Positions 9,578 through 17,729 of a stretch of 41,256 nucleotides of DNA are shown in pieces. How positions within the stretch are numbered: the first letter of the stretch is position 1; each line of letters starts with the position of its first letter. This DNA comes from JBHJGO01 sp050331715 (lineage in GTDB: Bacteria; Cyanobacteriota; Cyanobacteriia; Cyanobacteriales; Microcoleaceae): the NCBI GenBank assembly GCA_050331715.1, contig JBHJGO010000081.1, positions 1 through 41,256 of the forward strand. The letters are read 5' to 3'. The notes below the pieces were generated by a model. That model had not been told where the DNA came from. It saw only the letters and a list, made by a program, of their open reading frames with translations, and did no database searches. The translations under genes and the position numbers were made by a program.

Positions 9578-9601
9578 ACTCAATAAGAAACTAAAAGCTC
9601 T

Positions 9602-10018
9602 ATGGTTGCTATCTCAGAAAACTCTCAAAAGACCGTTTCCCCCTTGTCCAGCTCTGTTCAAAACGTAGCCTCCACTGACCTCCGTCCATGGGGTTCCTTT
9701 ACGACCCTGGAAGAAGGAGTTGGATACAAGATCAAGCGCAATGAGGTCAACCCCGGACATCGCCTCAGTCTGCAAATGCACCATCATCGCAGTGAGCACT
9801 GGATTGTGGTCTCTGGAACTGCCAAGGTAACCTGTGATGGCCAGGAGCAAATTCTGTTTGCCAATCAGTCCACCTACGTGCCTCAGTGCAATTCCCATCG
9901 TCTGGAAAATCCTGGAGTCATTCCTCTAGTTTTGATTGAAGTTCAGAATGGTGAGTACCTGGGAGAGGACGATATCATTCGTTTCCAGGATGACTATTCC
10001 CGCGCTCCCGCTAAGTAG
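9602..10018 (+). CDS. Single-domain cupin, mannose-6-phosphate isomerase type II family
   Basis: A 138-residue stand-alone cupin of the family found as the C-terminal isomerase domain of bifunctional ManC/AlgA (PF01050). The signature runs RPWGSFTTLEEGVGYKIK, then NPGHRLSLQMHHHRSEHW (metal ligands expected among His-x-His and Glu), then a second cupin motif around YVPQCNSHRLENPG. The guanylyltransferase domain of ManC is absent. Stand-alone versions are common in cyanobacteria and may convert fructose-6-phosphate to mannose-6-phosphate for surface sugars, but the activity is inferred. The first about 25 residues are Ser/Thr-rich and probably disordered. The gene has its own promoter and a long structured leader, suggesting regulation separate from the downstream Fe-S gene. 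Confidence 0.9.
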   Translation: MVAISENSQKTVSPLSSSVQNVASTDLRPWGSFTTLEEGVGYKIKRNEVNPGHRLSLQMHHHRSEHWIVVSGTAKVTCDGQEQILFANQSTYVPQCNSHRLENPGVIPLVLIEVQNGEYLGEDDIIRFQDDYSRAPAK

Positions 10019-10090
10019 ATATCCTTGGGGTGTCGTGTTCGAGGCTCGTCTGAACTCTCTCCATAGCTTTCAGTGAAATTTAGGTCGAAG

Positions 10091-10143
10091 ACCGAGGTTA
10101 TAGGGCATCTCCAACACTGGGCCCAACCTCGGTACTTTGTCGT
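10091..10143 (+). terminator. Long hairpin after the cupin gene
   Basis: ACCGAGGTT (10091-10099) pairs perfectly with AACCTCGGT (10135-10143). A further GGGC/GCCC stem (10103-10106 with 10131-10134) stacks inside across a three-base bulge, leaving a 24-base loop. There is no U-tract beyond ACTTTG, so it is a weak intrinsic terminator or a processed RNA structure. Confidence 0.5.
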
Positions 10144-10249
10144 TGCTCATCCTACCATCTGATTTTTTGACGCTGGATTTGGTGCTGAGCGAGAACTTGT
10201 TAGCGTTAAGATATTGAAGCTAAGTTCAATTCAGTCAAAAGCGTCCATA

Positions 10250-10636
10250 ATGATTCAGGTGAGCGATGCTGCGGCAAACGAAATTTTCAGACTTCACAAC
10301 AGGCAAGTTGGTACCCAGCAGGGGAATCAAAGACAAGGTCATCAGAGACAAGATCAGAGGCAATCTGACAATTCAATGGTTTGCTTGCGTTTAGGCGTTG
10401 AACCGGGGGGATGCTGCCAATGGTTCTATACCCTAGAGTTAGGTCAGCCTCAACCGGGAGAGGCGCAGATGCAGTGGGGGTCAATTCAGATTATTGCCGA
10501 CCCGGAGAAACTTGCTCTGATCGACGGGTTGGTTTTAGACTATTCCGAAGATTTGATGGGGGGTGGCTTCCGGTTTAATAATCCCAACGCAACTCAAACC
10601 TGTGGTTGCAGTTCTTCCTTCGCCGTGGATCAGTAA
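10250..10636 (+). CDS. A-type iron-sulfur carrier (IscA/SufA/HesB family)
   Basis: A 128-residue Fe-S scaffold or carrier that delivers clusters to apoproteins. The ATG at 10250 (MIQVSDAAANEI) matches the family start; a TTG 36 bases upstream adds residues without family resemblance. Conserved cysteines are in LRLGVEPGGC (the first ligand) and in the C-terminal TCGCSSSF, equivalent to the CGC-x-SF pair. Unusual is a Gln/Arg/Asp-rich insertion after residue 20 (QGNQRQGHQRQDQRQSDNS). It is encoded by degenerate tandem 15/12/12-bp units at 10326-10364 and probably forms a disordered loop between the first two core elements. It lies 222 bases before rpsL, beyond a separate promoter. Confidence 0.9.
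   Translation: MIQVSDAAANEIFRLHNRQVGTQQGNQRQGHQRQDQRQSDNSMVCLRLGVEPGGCCQWFYTLELGQPQPGEAQMQWGSIQIIADPEKLALIDGLVLDYSEDLMGGGFRFNNPNATQTCGCSSSFAVDQ
10326..10364 (+). repeat. In-frame 12/15-bp tandem repeat inside the Fe-S carrier gene
   Basis: Units starting ATCA: ATCAAAGACAAGGTC (10326-10340), ATCAGAGACAAG (10341-10352) and ATCAGAGGCAAT (10353-10364). All lengths are multiples of three. They encode part of the hydrophilic insertion. Confidence 0.75.
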
Positions 10637-10682
10637 ACGTTATCGGTCTAGAGGTTGTCAGTTGGCAGATTGTTACTAGGGG

Positions 10683-10712
10683 TTTACAAATTGGGCTAGC
10701 AGCACTTAAAAT
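10683..10712 (+). promoter_or_regulatory. Promoter of the str operon
   Basis: TTTACA (10683-10688), 18 bases, TAAAAT (10707-10712). Start of transcription would be near 10719, giving a leader of about 140 bases before rpsL. A predicted site; no experimental support. Confidence 0.55.
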
Positions 10713-10858
10713 AAAGATTTGGGCATCAAAGTACAGAAAAGTACAGAGGACGGGGGTTTCCAGTCGCCTTTTAGGCAAGTTGGGAATTGACAGTTTGCTC
10801 TGATGCCGCCGAATACGGAGTGATTTAGAGAAGAATGTGTACAGTTAATCAATAACCC

Positions 10859-11233
10859 ATGCCCACTATCCAGCAGCTAATTCGATCAGCAAGAGAAAAG
10901 TCAGAAACGAAAACCAAGTCTCCGGCACTGAAGAGTTGCCCTCAAAGACGGGGGGTCTGTACTCGTGTTTACACCACAACGCCTAAGAAGCCTAATTCCG
11001 CGTTGCGTAAGGTGGCTCGTGTTCGACTAACATCGGGATTTGAGGTCACCGCTTACATTCCAGGGATTGGCCATAACCTACAGGAACACTCCGTGGTCAT
11101 GATTCGTGGCGGCCGGGTTAAGGATCTACCCGGAGTTCGATACCACATCATTCGAGGTACCCTGGACACCGCTGGTGTTAAAGATCGTCGTCAAGGGCGT
11201 TCAAAATACGGCGCAAAGCGTCCCAAGGAATAA
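10859..11233 (+). CDS. rpsL: 30S ribosomal protein S12
   Basis: A decoding-centre protein of the small subunit, 124 residues, full length. The start MPTIQQLIRSAREK and the core RRGVCTRVYTTTPKKPNSALRKVARVRLTSG are diagnostic. The lysine in TTPKKPNS is wild type (the streptomycin-sensitive form). The basic tail ends GRSKYGAKRPKE. First gene of the str operon rpsL-rpsG-fusA-tuf-rpsJ, in the usual cyanobacterial order, behind its own promoter. A 102-base gap with a short tandem repeat separates it from rpsG. Confidence 0.99.
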   Translation: MPTIQQLIRSAREKSETKTKSPALKSCPQRRGVCTRVYTTTPKKPNSALRKVARVRLTSGFEVTAYIPGIGHNLQEHSVVMIRGGRVKDLPGVRYHIIRGTLDTAGVKDRRQGRSKYGAKRPKE

Positions 11234-11252
11234 AGTTTGAGAAGTTGCACGG

Positions 11253-11283
11253 TTAAATTGCGGTCAAATTGCACTTAAATTGC
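11253..11283. repeat. 11-bp period tandem repeat in the rpsL-rpsG spacer
   Basis: TTAAATTGC, TCAAATTGC and TTAAATTGC begin at 11253, 11264 and 11275, an exact 11-base period (about one helical turn). They are embedded in GG, AC and AC flanks. Confidence 0.8.
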
Positions 11284-11335
11284 ACCTTTGAAGTTTGAAT
11301 TGTTGAAATCTTTACCCCATTCCTAGGTATTCCCT

Positions 11336-11806
11336 ATGTCCCGTCGACAAGTTATTAAGAGGCGGCCTATCCCGCCTGACCCTGTGTTTAACAGCCGCTT
11401 GGTCACCATGATGGTGCGCCGCATTATGCAAAGCGGTAAGAGTTCTCTGGCTCATAGTCTGGTCTATAACGCCCTCAAAATTGTAGAGGAGCGGACTGGA
11501 GCTGAGCCCCTAGAGCTGTTCGAGAAGGCGATTCGTAATGCAACACCCCTAGTAGAGGTGAAAGCTCGCCGAGTGGGTGGAGCAACCTATCAGGTACCGA
11601 TGGAAGTCCGCTCAGATCGTGGAACAACCCTGGCCCTGCGGTGGATTATTCGATTTGCCCGTGAGCGTTCTGGTCAATCCATGTCAGCCTGCCTGGCAAA
11701 CGAATTGATGGATGCAGCCAATGAAACTGGCAATGCTGTCCGTAAGCGAGAAGAGACCCACAAGATGGCAGAAGCGAATAAGGCCTTTGCTCACTATCGC
11801 TACTAG
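11336..11806 (+). CDS. rpsG: 30S ribosomal protein S7
   Basis: Nucleates folding of the 16S rRNA 3' domain and lies at the mRNA exit. It is 156 residues, the normal length. MSRRQVIKRRPIPPDPVFNS at the N-terminus and GGATYQVPMEVRSDRGTTLALRWIIRFAR in the middle are characteristic. The tail EANKAFAHYRY is complete. The second gene of the str operon; 116 bases separate it from fusA, whose start is set by a strong Shine-Dalgarno. Confidence 0.99.
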   Translation: MSRRQVIKRRPIPPDPVFNSRLVTMMVRRIMQSGKSSLAHSLVYNALKIVEERTGAEPLELFEKAIRNATPLVEVKARRVGGATYQVPMEVRSDRGTTLALRWIIRFARERSGQSMSACLANELMDAANETGNAVRKREETHKMAEANKAFAHYRY

Positions 11807-11922
11807 GGGCTTCTGTTTCAGGCTATCTCGGTTGTTCAAGAGCTTCTAGAATCAAGCCGCCAACACAACCGGATGAAATTCCAGATAAAATCTCAGTATA
11901 AGGTTCAAATTAGGAGGTAGCT

Positions 11923-14004
11923 GTGGCACGCACTATCCCGCTTGAGAGAGTAAGGAATATTGGTATTGCTGCCCATATTGATGCAGGCAAGACCACCACG
12001 ACGGAGCGGATTCTGTTCTACTCTGGAGTGGTTCATAAGATGGGCGAGGTTCATGAGGGAACTGCGGTGACCGATTGGATGGCTCAGGAGCGGGAGCGAG
12101 GAATCACAATTACAGCCGCAGCTATCAGTACCAGTTGGCGCGATCACAAGATCAATATTATTGATACGCCCGGTCATGTGGACTTCACGATTGAGGTTGA
12201 ACGCTCAATGCGGGTACTGGACGGGGTAATTGCTGTGTTCTGCTCCGTGGGAGGCGTTCAGCCTCAGTCAGAAACGGTTTGGCGGCAGGCGGATCGCTAC
12301 CAGGTTCCGCGCATTGCCTTTGTTAACAAGATGGATCGGACAGGTGCAGATTTCTTCAGGGTTTACGAGCAGATTCGCAATCGTCTGAAAGCTAATGCTG
12401 TTCCGATCCATGTACCAATCGGAGGTGAAGCCGACTTTCAGGGAATTGTCGATCTGGTTTCTTTGAAGTCCTACATCTATACCAACGATTTGGGGACTGA
12501 CATTCAGGTTGAGGAAACAATCCCTGAGCAGGCGAAAGAGCTGGTCGATGAGTATCGACTGAAGATGCTGGAATCCGTCGCAGAAACTGATGATGCCCTG
12601 ACCGAGCGATATTTGGAAGGGGAAACCCTAACTGAAGAAGAAATTCGACAGGCCATTCGACAGGCCACCATTGATGGCAAGATGGTGCCGGTGCTCTGCG
12701 GTTCTGCTTTCAAGAACCGAGGGGTTCAACTACTGCTGGATGGGGTGGTGGATTATCTGCCTGCTCCTACTGAAGTTCCGGCAATCCGAGGTCAACTCCT
12801 GACCGGCGAAGAGGAAGAACGCCCAGCGGATGACGAAGCCCCGATGTCTGCTCTGGCCTTCAAGGTGATGGCCGATCCCTATGGTCGCTTAACTTTTCTG
12901 CGAGTCTATTCAGGTGTGCTGCAGAAAGGTAGCTACATCCTGAATTCGACCAAGGACAAGAAGGAAAGAATTTCTCGCCTGATCGTACTTAAGTCCGATG
13001 ATCGGATTGAGGGGGAAGAGCTACGGGCTGGCGATTTGGGTGCGGCTCTGGGTTTAAAAGACACTCTGACCGGGGATACGTTGTGTGACGAAGCGGCCCC
13101 AATTGTTCTAGAATCATTATTTGTGCCTGAGCCTGTAATTTCGGTTGCAGTGGAGCCAAAGACCAAGCAGGACATGGAAAAGCTTGCGAAGGCACTTCAG
13201 TCCCTGTCTGAGGAAGATCCGACGTTCCGAGTCGCAGTCGATCCTGAAACGAATCAAACTGTGATTGCAGGAATGGGAGAGCTTCACCTGGAGATCTTGG
13301 TGGATCGGATGCTGCGGGAATTCAAGGTTGAGGCCAATGTTGGCGCACCGCAGGTAGCTTACCGCGAAACGATCCGTAAGGCTGTTAAGGCGGAAGGAAA
13401 GTTTATTCGCCAAAGTGGTGGCAAGGGTCAGTATGGTCACGTTGTGATTGAACTGGAACCTGCCGAGGCTGGCACGGGCTTTGAATTTGTCTCTAAGATT
13501 GTTGGCGGTAGTATTCCCAGGGAGTACGTCAATCCAGCATCGGAAGGGATGAAGGAAGCCTGTGAGTCTGGTGTGTTGGCAGGCTATCCTCTGATTGACG
13601 TGAGAGCCACCCTGGTGGATGGTTCTTTCCATGATGTGGATTCATCAGAGATGGCCTTTAAAATTGCGGGTTCCATGGCAATTCGGGAAGGTGTCGAACA
13701 GGCATCCCCTGCCCTGCTAGAGCCTGTAATGAAAGTGGAGGTCGAGGTGCCGGAGGATTTCATCGGAAATATCATCGGTGACCTTAACTCTCGCCGAGGC
13801 CAAATCGAGGGGCAGGAAACGGATCAATCCCAAGGTATTGCTAAAGTCACTGCTAAGGTTCCCCTGGCAGAGATGTTTGGCTATGCTACGGATGTCCGCT
13901 CCAAAACCCAAGGTCGAGGCATCTTCTCGATGGAGTTCAGTAGCTATGAAGAGGTACCTCGGAATGTTGCTGAAACCATCATTGCAAAGAGTCGGGGCTA
14001 CTAG
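11923..14004 (+). CDS. fusA: Translation elongation factor G
   Basis: GTPase that drives ribosomal translocation and, with RRF, recycling. It has 693 residues. GTPase motifs are AHIDAGKT (17-24), DTPGHVDF and NKMD; the switch region has the RGITI motif. Domains II to V follow, ending in the family-typical GIFSMEFSSYEEVP. The start is GTG, supported by AGGAGG at 11912-11917 with a five-base spacer. Part of the str operon, 147 bases before tuf. It is the only EF-G in the window; cyanobacteria often have additional paralogues. Confidence 0.98.
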   Translation: MARTIPLERVRNIGIAAHIDAGKTTTTERILFYSGVVHKMGEVHEGTAVTDWMAQERERGITITAAAISTSWRDHKINIIDTPGHVDFTIEVERSMRVLDGVIAVFCSVGGVQPQSETVWRQADRYQVPRIAFVNKMDRTGADFFRVYEQIRNRLKANAVPIHVPIGGEADFQGIVDLVSLKSYIYTNDLGTDIQVEETIPEQAKELVDEYRLKMLESVAETDDALTERYLEGETLTEEEIRQAIRQATIDGKMVPVLCGSAFKNRGVQLLLDGVVDYLPAPTEVPAIRGQLLTGEEEERPADDEAPMSALAFKVMADPYGRLTFLRVYSGVLQKGSYILNSTKDKKERISRLIVLKSDDRIEGEELRAGDLGAALGLKDTLTGDTLCDEAAPIVLESLFVPEPVISVAVEPKTKQDMEKLAKALQSLSEEDPTFRVAVDPETNQTVIAGMGELHLEILVDRMLREFKVEANVGAPQVAYRETIRKAVKAEGKFIRQSGGKGQYGHVVIELEPAEAGTGFEFVSKIVGGSIPREYVNPASEGMKEACESGVLAGYPLIDVRATLVDGSFHDVDSSEMAFKIAGSMAIREGVEQASPALLEPVMKVEVEVPEDFIGNIIGDLNSRRGQIEGQETDQSQGIAKVTAKVPLAEMFGYATDVRSKTQGRGIFSMEFSSYEEVPRNVAETIIAKSRGY

Positions 14005-14151
14005 AGCAAAGTGAAGGGAGACAGAAAGCAAAAGCTCAGCATACAATACAAGTTGGTTTGAGCAATTTTTCAGTTTCTGAAGTCTAGCTCAGGGTTCCTG
14101 GAACTCTTTACCTTAATCGTTTAGCATTTAGTATCTTGAGTCAAGTAGAAT

Positions 14152-15381
14152 ATGGCACGCGAAAAATTTGAACGTAGTAAACCCCACGTTAACATCGGTA
14201 CAATCGGTCACGTTGACCATGGTAAAACAACTCTGACGGCTGCGATTACGCTAACGCTGTCAGCTCTAGGTCAGGCGGCAGCTCGCAAGTATGAGGATAT
14301 TGATGCAGCTCCAGAGGAGAAAGCACGGGGAATTACGATCAACACAGCTCACGTAGAGTACGAGACTGAAGAGCGTCATTATGCTCACGTTGATTGCCCT
14401 GGTCACGCTGACTACGTGAAGAATATGATCACGGGTGCGGCTCAGATGGACGGCGCAATTCTTGTGTGTTCTGCGGCGGATGGCCCTATGCCTCAGACCC
14501 GTGAGCATATCTTGTTGGCGAAGCAGGTTGGAGTTCCGAACATCGTTGTGTTCCTCAATAAGCAGGACATGGTGGATGACGAGGAATTACTAGAGCTAGT
14601 TGAACTAGAGGTTCGGGAATTATTGAGTTCCTACGATTTCCCAGGTGATGATATTCCCCTCGTTTCTGGGTCTGCTCTGAAGGCAGTCGAAAAAATGACC
14701 GCTGACCCCAAAACTCAACGGGGCGACGATGACTGGGTTGACAAGATCTATGCCCTGATGGATGAAGTCGATACCTACATTCCCACCCCGGAGCGCGACA
14801 TTGATAAGCCTTTCCTAATGGCGGTTGAGGACGTTTTCTCCATCACAGGTCGTGGAACTGTGGCCACAGGCCGGATTGAGCGGGGTAAGGTCAAGGTAGG
14901 TGAAACCATTGAGATCGTTGGAATCAGAGACACTCAGACCACAACAGTGACTGGTGTAGAGATGTTCCAGAAGACCCTAGATGAAGGGATGGCTGGAGAT
15001 AATGTCGGTCTGTTGCTTCGGGGTGTTCAGAAAGAGGATATCCAACGCGGCATGGTGCTGGCTAAGCCCGGTTCAATCACACCCCACACCAAGTTCGAGT
15101 CTGAGGTTTACATCCTGAAGAAGGAAGAGGGAGGTCGTCATACTCCGTTCTTCTCCGGTTATCGTCCTCAATTCTATGTGCGAACCACTGATGTAACTGG
15201 AACGATTGCAGCATTTACGGCTGACGATGGTAGTGAGGCTGAAATGGTGATGCCTGGTGACCGGATCAAGATGACGGTGCAGTTGATTTATCCCGTTGCG
15301 ATTGAGCAAGGAATGCGCTTTGCGATTCGTGAGGGTGGCCGTACCGTGGGTGCGGGTGTGGTCTCTAAGATCTTAGAGTAG
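14152..15381 (+). CDS. tuf: Translation elongation factor Tu
   Basis: GTPase that brings aminoacyl-tRNA to the ribosome. It has 409 residues, the length typical of cyanobacteria and plastids, which carry a short insertion after NKQD relative to E. coli. GTP motifs are GHVDHGKT (19-26), DCPGHADYV and NKQDMVDD; domain III ends GAGVVSKILE. A strong hairpin follows the stop codon, so a good share of transcripts may end here, before rpsJ. Confidence 0.99.
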   Translation: MAREKFERSKPHVNIGTIGHVDHGKTTLTAAITLTLSALGQAAARKYEDIDAAPEEKARGITINTAHVEYETEERHYAHVDCPGHADYVKNMITGAAQMDGAILVCSAADGPMPQTREHILLAKQVGVPNIVVFLNKQDMVDDEELLELVELEVRELLSSYDFPGDDIPLVSGSALKAVEKMTADPKTQRGDDDWVDKIYALMDEVDTYIPTPERDIDKPFLMAVEDVFSITGRGTVATGRIERGKVKVGETIEIVGIRDTQTTTVTGVEMFQKTLDEGMAGDNVGLLLRGVQKEDIQRGMVLAKPGSITPHTKFESEVYILKKEEGGRHTPFFSGYRPQFYVRTTDVTGTIAAFTADDGSEAEMVMPGDRIKMTVQLIYPVAIEQGMRFAIREGGRTVGAGVVSKILE

Positions 15382-15407
15382 GCTTTTGCCCTCCATTTGA
15401 AACTGTT

Positions 15408-15447
15408 TTAGAGGAGAGCTTGTGGATTCGCCATTCCTCTCCTCTAA
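15408..15447 (+). terminator. Strong hairpin after tuf
   Basis: TTAGAGGAGAG (15408-15418) pairs perfectly with CTCTCCTCTAA (15437-15447), 11 base pairs with an 18-base loop. It is followed by TATTCTGT, a weak U-run. It probably ends or attenuates the str transcript between tuf and rpsJ. Confidence 0.65.
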
Positions 15448-15463
15448 TATTCTGTAGCATTAT

Positions 15464-15512
15464 CTGTCGGCTGTTGAAGTGCTGAGTGCTGATGACTGAC
15501 AGCTAATGCTTG
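15464..15512. repeat. Degenerate heptanucleotide repeat between tuf and rpsJ
   Basis: Seven-base phased units: CTGTCGG, CTGTTGA, AGTGCTG, AGTGCTG, ATGACTG, ACAGCTA, ATGCTTG. Only two adjacent units are identical. It resembles the short tandemly repeated repetitive (STRR) sequences known from filamentous cyanobacteria. Confidence 0.6.
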
Positions 15513-15590
15513 CACTCCCCCGAACCTTGAAAATCCAACAAGACTGAACAACTTTGTCCACTAAACACTAATTGAACAACCTGGAGTATT

Positions 15591-15908
15591 ATGGCTACTA
15601 TTCAGCAACAAAAGATTCGCATTCGTCTCAAAGCGTTTGATCGCCGTTTACTGGATACTTCCTGTGAAAAAATTGTAGACACTGCCAACCGCACGGGGGC
15701 AACAGCAATCGGCCCAATTCCGATGCCCACCAAGCGTCGAATCTATTGCGTTCTGAGATCGCCCCACGTCAACAAAGACTCACGGGAGCACTTTGAAACT
15801 CGGACGCACCGTCGGATTATCGACATTTACCAGCCCTCTTCCAAGACCATTGATGCGCTGATGAAGCTGGATTTGCCTGCTGGGGTAGATATTGAAGTTA
15901 AGCTTTAA
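15591..15908 (+). CDS. rpsJ: 30S ribosomal protein S10
   Basis: A small-subunit head protein that also acts in transcription antitermination with NusB. It is 105 residues, complete, starting MATIQQQKIRIRLKAFDRRLLD, with conserved GPIPMPTKRRIYCVLRSPHVNKDSREHFETRTHRR split across the middle. In cyanobacteria rpsJ closes the str operon rather than opening S10, and that is the arrangement here. The 209-base gap after tuf, with a hairpin and a repeat, suggests it may also have a promoter of its own. Confidence 0.99.
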   Translation: MATIQQQKIRIRLKAFDRRLLDTSCEKIVDTANRTGATAIGPIPMPTKRRIYCVLRSPHVNKDSREHFETRTHRRIIDIYQPSSKTIDALMKLDLPAGVDIEVKL

Positions 15909-16008
15909 GCAGTGGTAAATTTACCTGTCCATAGGGAAATTAGAAGAAATCCGTTAAAGTAAGAGAAGAAAGCTTATCGTTTAGCGATATCCAGAGTCAA
16001 AAAGTACA

Positions 16009-16674
16009 ATGGCATCATCTTCAATTGCGGTGAGGGAACTACCTCTGTTTCCCTTACCAGATGTGGTTCTCTTCCCCTCTACTCCACTCCCGCTTCATAT
16101 TTTCGAGCCACGCTATCGAATTATGATGAGTACAATTCTGGAAAGCGACTGTCGATTCGGGGTGTTGATGGCCGATCCAAATCAAGGGACGGTGGCTTCG
16201 GTGGGTTGTTGTGCTGAAGTGATCAAGCACCAGCGGTTGCCCGATGACCGTGTCAATATTCTGACTGTGGGCCAGCAGCGATTTCGAGTGTTGGAGGCCG
16301 TTAGAGAAAAGCCCTATTTAGTGGGCCTGGTTGAGTGGATTGAGGACGAGCCTCCACAACAGGAATTGCGACCACTGGCAAGTCAAGTTGAGGAACTGTT
16401 GAAGGATGTTGTGCGGCTGTCGAGTAAGTTGATGGATCAACCGATTGAGCTGCCAGAGAATATTCCCAGTTTGCCAACGGAATTGTCCTACTGGATTGCC
16501 AGCAATCTCTACGGGGCGGCCCCTGAGCAACAGGCGTTGCTAGAGATTCGGGATACTGCGGCCCGATTGGAACGGGAGGTTGAGATTCTCACTTCAACTC
16601 GCAGTAATCTGGCAGCTCGAACTGTTCTCAAGGATACCTTTGACGCAGAGTCACCTGATAGCTCGATTTCTTGA
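16009..16674 (+). CDS. LON peptidase substrate-binding domain protein
   Basis: A 221-residue stand-alone LON N-terminal domain (PF02190) without the AAA+ or protease parts of Lon. The signature ELPLFPLPDVVLFPSTPLPLHIFEPRYR lies near residues 10-37, followed by GRxxR-like glycine turns and a C-terminal helical bundle with coiled-coil tendency (RLEREVEILTSTRSNLAAR). The role is unknown, possibly substrate or protein recognition. It lies 100 bases after rpsJ. That gap has a 12-base perfect palindrome GGTAAATTTACC at 15914-15925. It converges on pheA with 34 bases between the stops and no terminator visible. Confidence 0.92.
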   Translation: MASSSIAVRELPLFPLPDVVLFPSTPLPLHIFEPRYRIMMSTILESDCRFGVLMADPNQGTVASVGCCAEVIKHQRLPDDRVNILTVGQQRFRVLEAVREKPYLVGLVEWIEDEPPQQELRPLASQVEELLKDVVRLSSKLMDQPIELPENIPSLPTELSYWIASNLYGAAPEQQALLEIRDTAARLEREVEILTSTRSNLAARTVLKDTFDAESPDSSIS

Positions 16675-16708
16675 TAAGCCAATTAATTCAGGCAAGTTGA
16701 TCTGAGAT

Positions 16709-17539
16709 TCAATTCAGAACAGTATAGCTGCCAAAAATCTTGAGGTGTTCAACACAGGATTTTAATTCTTCAAAGGCCGCTTGAACGGTTTCCTGACGTA
16801 AGCTGGCTTCGATATCAACGAAAAAGATATAGGTTCCGAAGCAGCGTTTTGTCGGTCGGGACTCAATCCTGCTCATGTTGATTTCTCGAATCGCAAAAAC
16901 TTGTAGGGGTTTCACCAGTGCACCTGGAATATTAGCCGTGCTGAAAGCAAAGGAAGTGTGGCTGCCCTGTTCCGAGACAGATGAACCAACAACCCAAAAT
17001 CGGGTGCAATTGCTGGGATGGTCATTAATCGGGTGAGCCAGGATTGGGAGTTGGTGCAGTTGGGCGGCTCTTGGGGAAGCGATCGCACCCACTTCTCCTG
17101 CTGGGTCAAGATGAGTCAGCGCCTCCGCTGTGGAGTTTGTTGCGATGGCTTGGGTGTTGGGGAGGTTTTGATTCAACCACATCTGACATTGAGACAATGC
17201 TTGAGGATGGGAATAGACTCGCTCAATCCCCTGTAACTGAGCAGACATCGAAAACAGGGCATGGGTGATCGGTAACTCAGTAGCGTGTTGAATTTGTAGG
17301 GTATCCAACTGCCATATTGTATCGAGAACACTCGTTACGCTACCTTCGATGGAATTCTCAACGGGTACAACAGCCAAGTCCGCCTTGTTTTGGGCCACCG
17401 CTTGCAGCGCTTGAATGTTGGTTGGGTAGGCTTTCAATCTTGGTGTGAATCCCTGCTGCAATTTGAAATGTTCTGCATAGGCCAGGGCAGCCGCTTCCGC
17501 ATTTGTTCCAATAGGGCCGAGGTGAGCGATTAAAGTCAT
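16709..17539 (-). CDS. pheA: Prephenate dehydratase
   Basis: Turns prephenate into phenylpyruvate for phenylalanine synthesis. It has 276 residues, monofunctional, without a chorismate mutase domain. The catalytic domain (about 1-180) opens IAHLGPIGTNAEAAAL and carries VVPVENSIEGSV and the catalytic Thr in TRFWVV. The C-terminal ACT domain (about 195-276) has the phenylalanine-binding ESRP motif (SRIESRPTK), so feedback inhibition is expected. It is convergent with the LON-domain gene and divergent from the DUF1997 gene over 190 bases that are AT-rich and lack a clear promoter match. Confidence 0.96.
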   Translation of the reverse strand: MTLIAHLGPIGTNAEAAALAYAEHFKLQQGFTPRLKAYPTNIQALQAVAQNKADLAVVPVENSIEGSVTSVLDTIWQLDTLQIQHATELPITHALFSMSAQLQGIERVYSHPQALSQCQMWLNQNLPNTQAIATNSTAEALTHLDPAGEVGAIASPRAAQLHQLPILAHPINDHPSNCTRFWVVGSSVSEQGSHTSFAFSTANIPGALVKPLQVFAIREINMSRIESRPTKRCFGTYIFFVDIEASLRQETVQAAFEELKSCVEHLKIFGSYTVLN

Positions 17540-17729
17540 AATAGAAATTCACAATTCTTTACTCAACCCTTACCAATTAGTTGAGTATGATAAAGAAACT
17601 TAATTTCAAGTTTATACTACCCCGATCCGAAAGGTCAGGTCTGTGATGTTGAGTGGCCCGACTGGCGGTAGATTAAATTTCTATTAATTTTTTTTACTAT
17701 AAAGATATTAAAGTTTGATTTTTTGATTT

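Larger units (their letters stand above)
8760..9601. other. 842-base non-coding region between glsF and the cupin gene
   Basis: This divergent spacer holds the glsF NtcA promoter (8842-8886), a 15-bp tandem repeat (8923-8966), a sigma-70 promoter facing the cupin (9352-9379) and a structured leader (9501-9577). An open stretch at 8810-9199 has repeat-driven composition and no recognisable protein, so I do not call it. I found no RNA gene. Confidence 0.6.
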
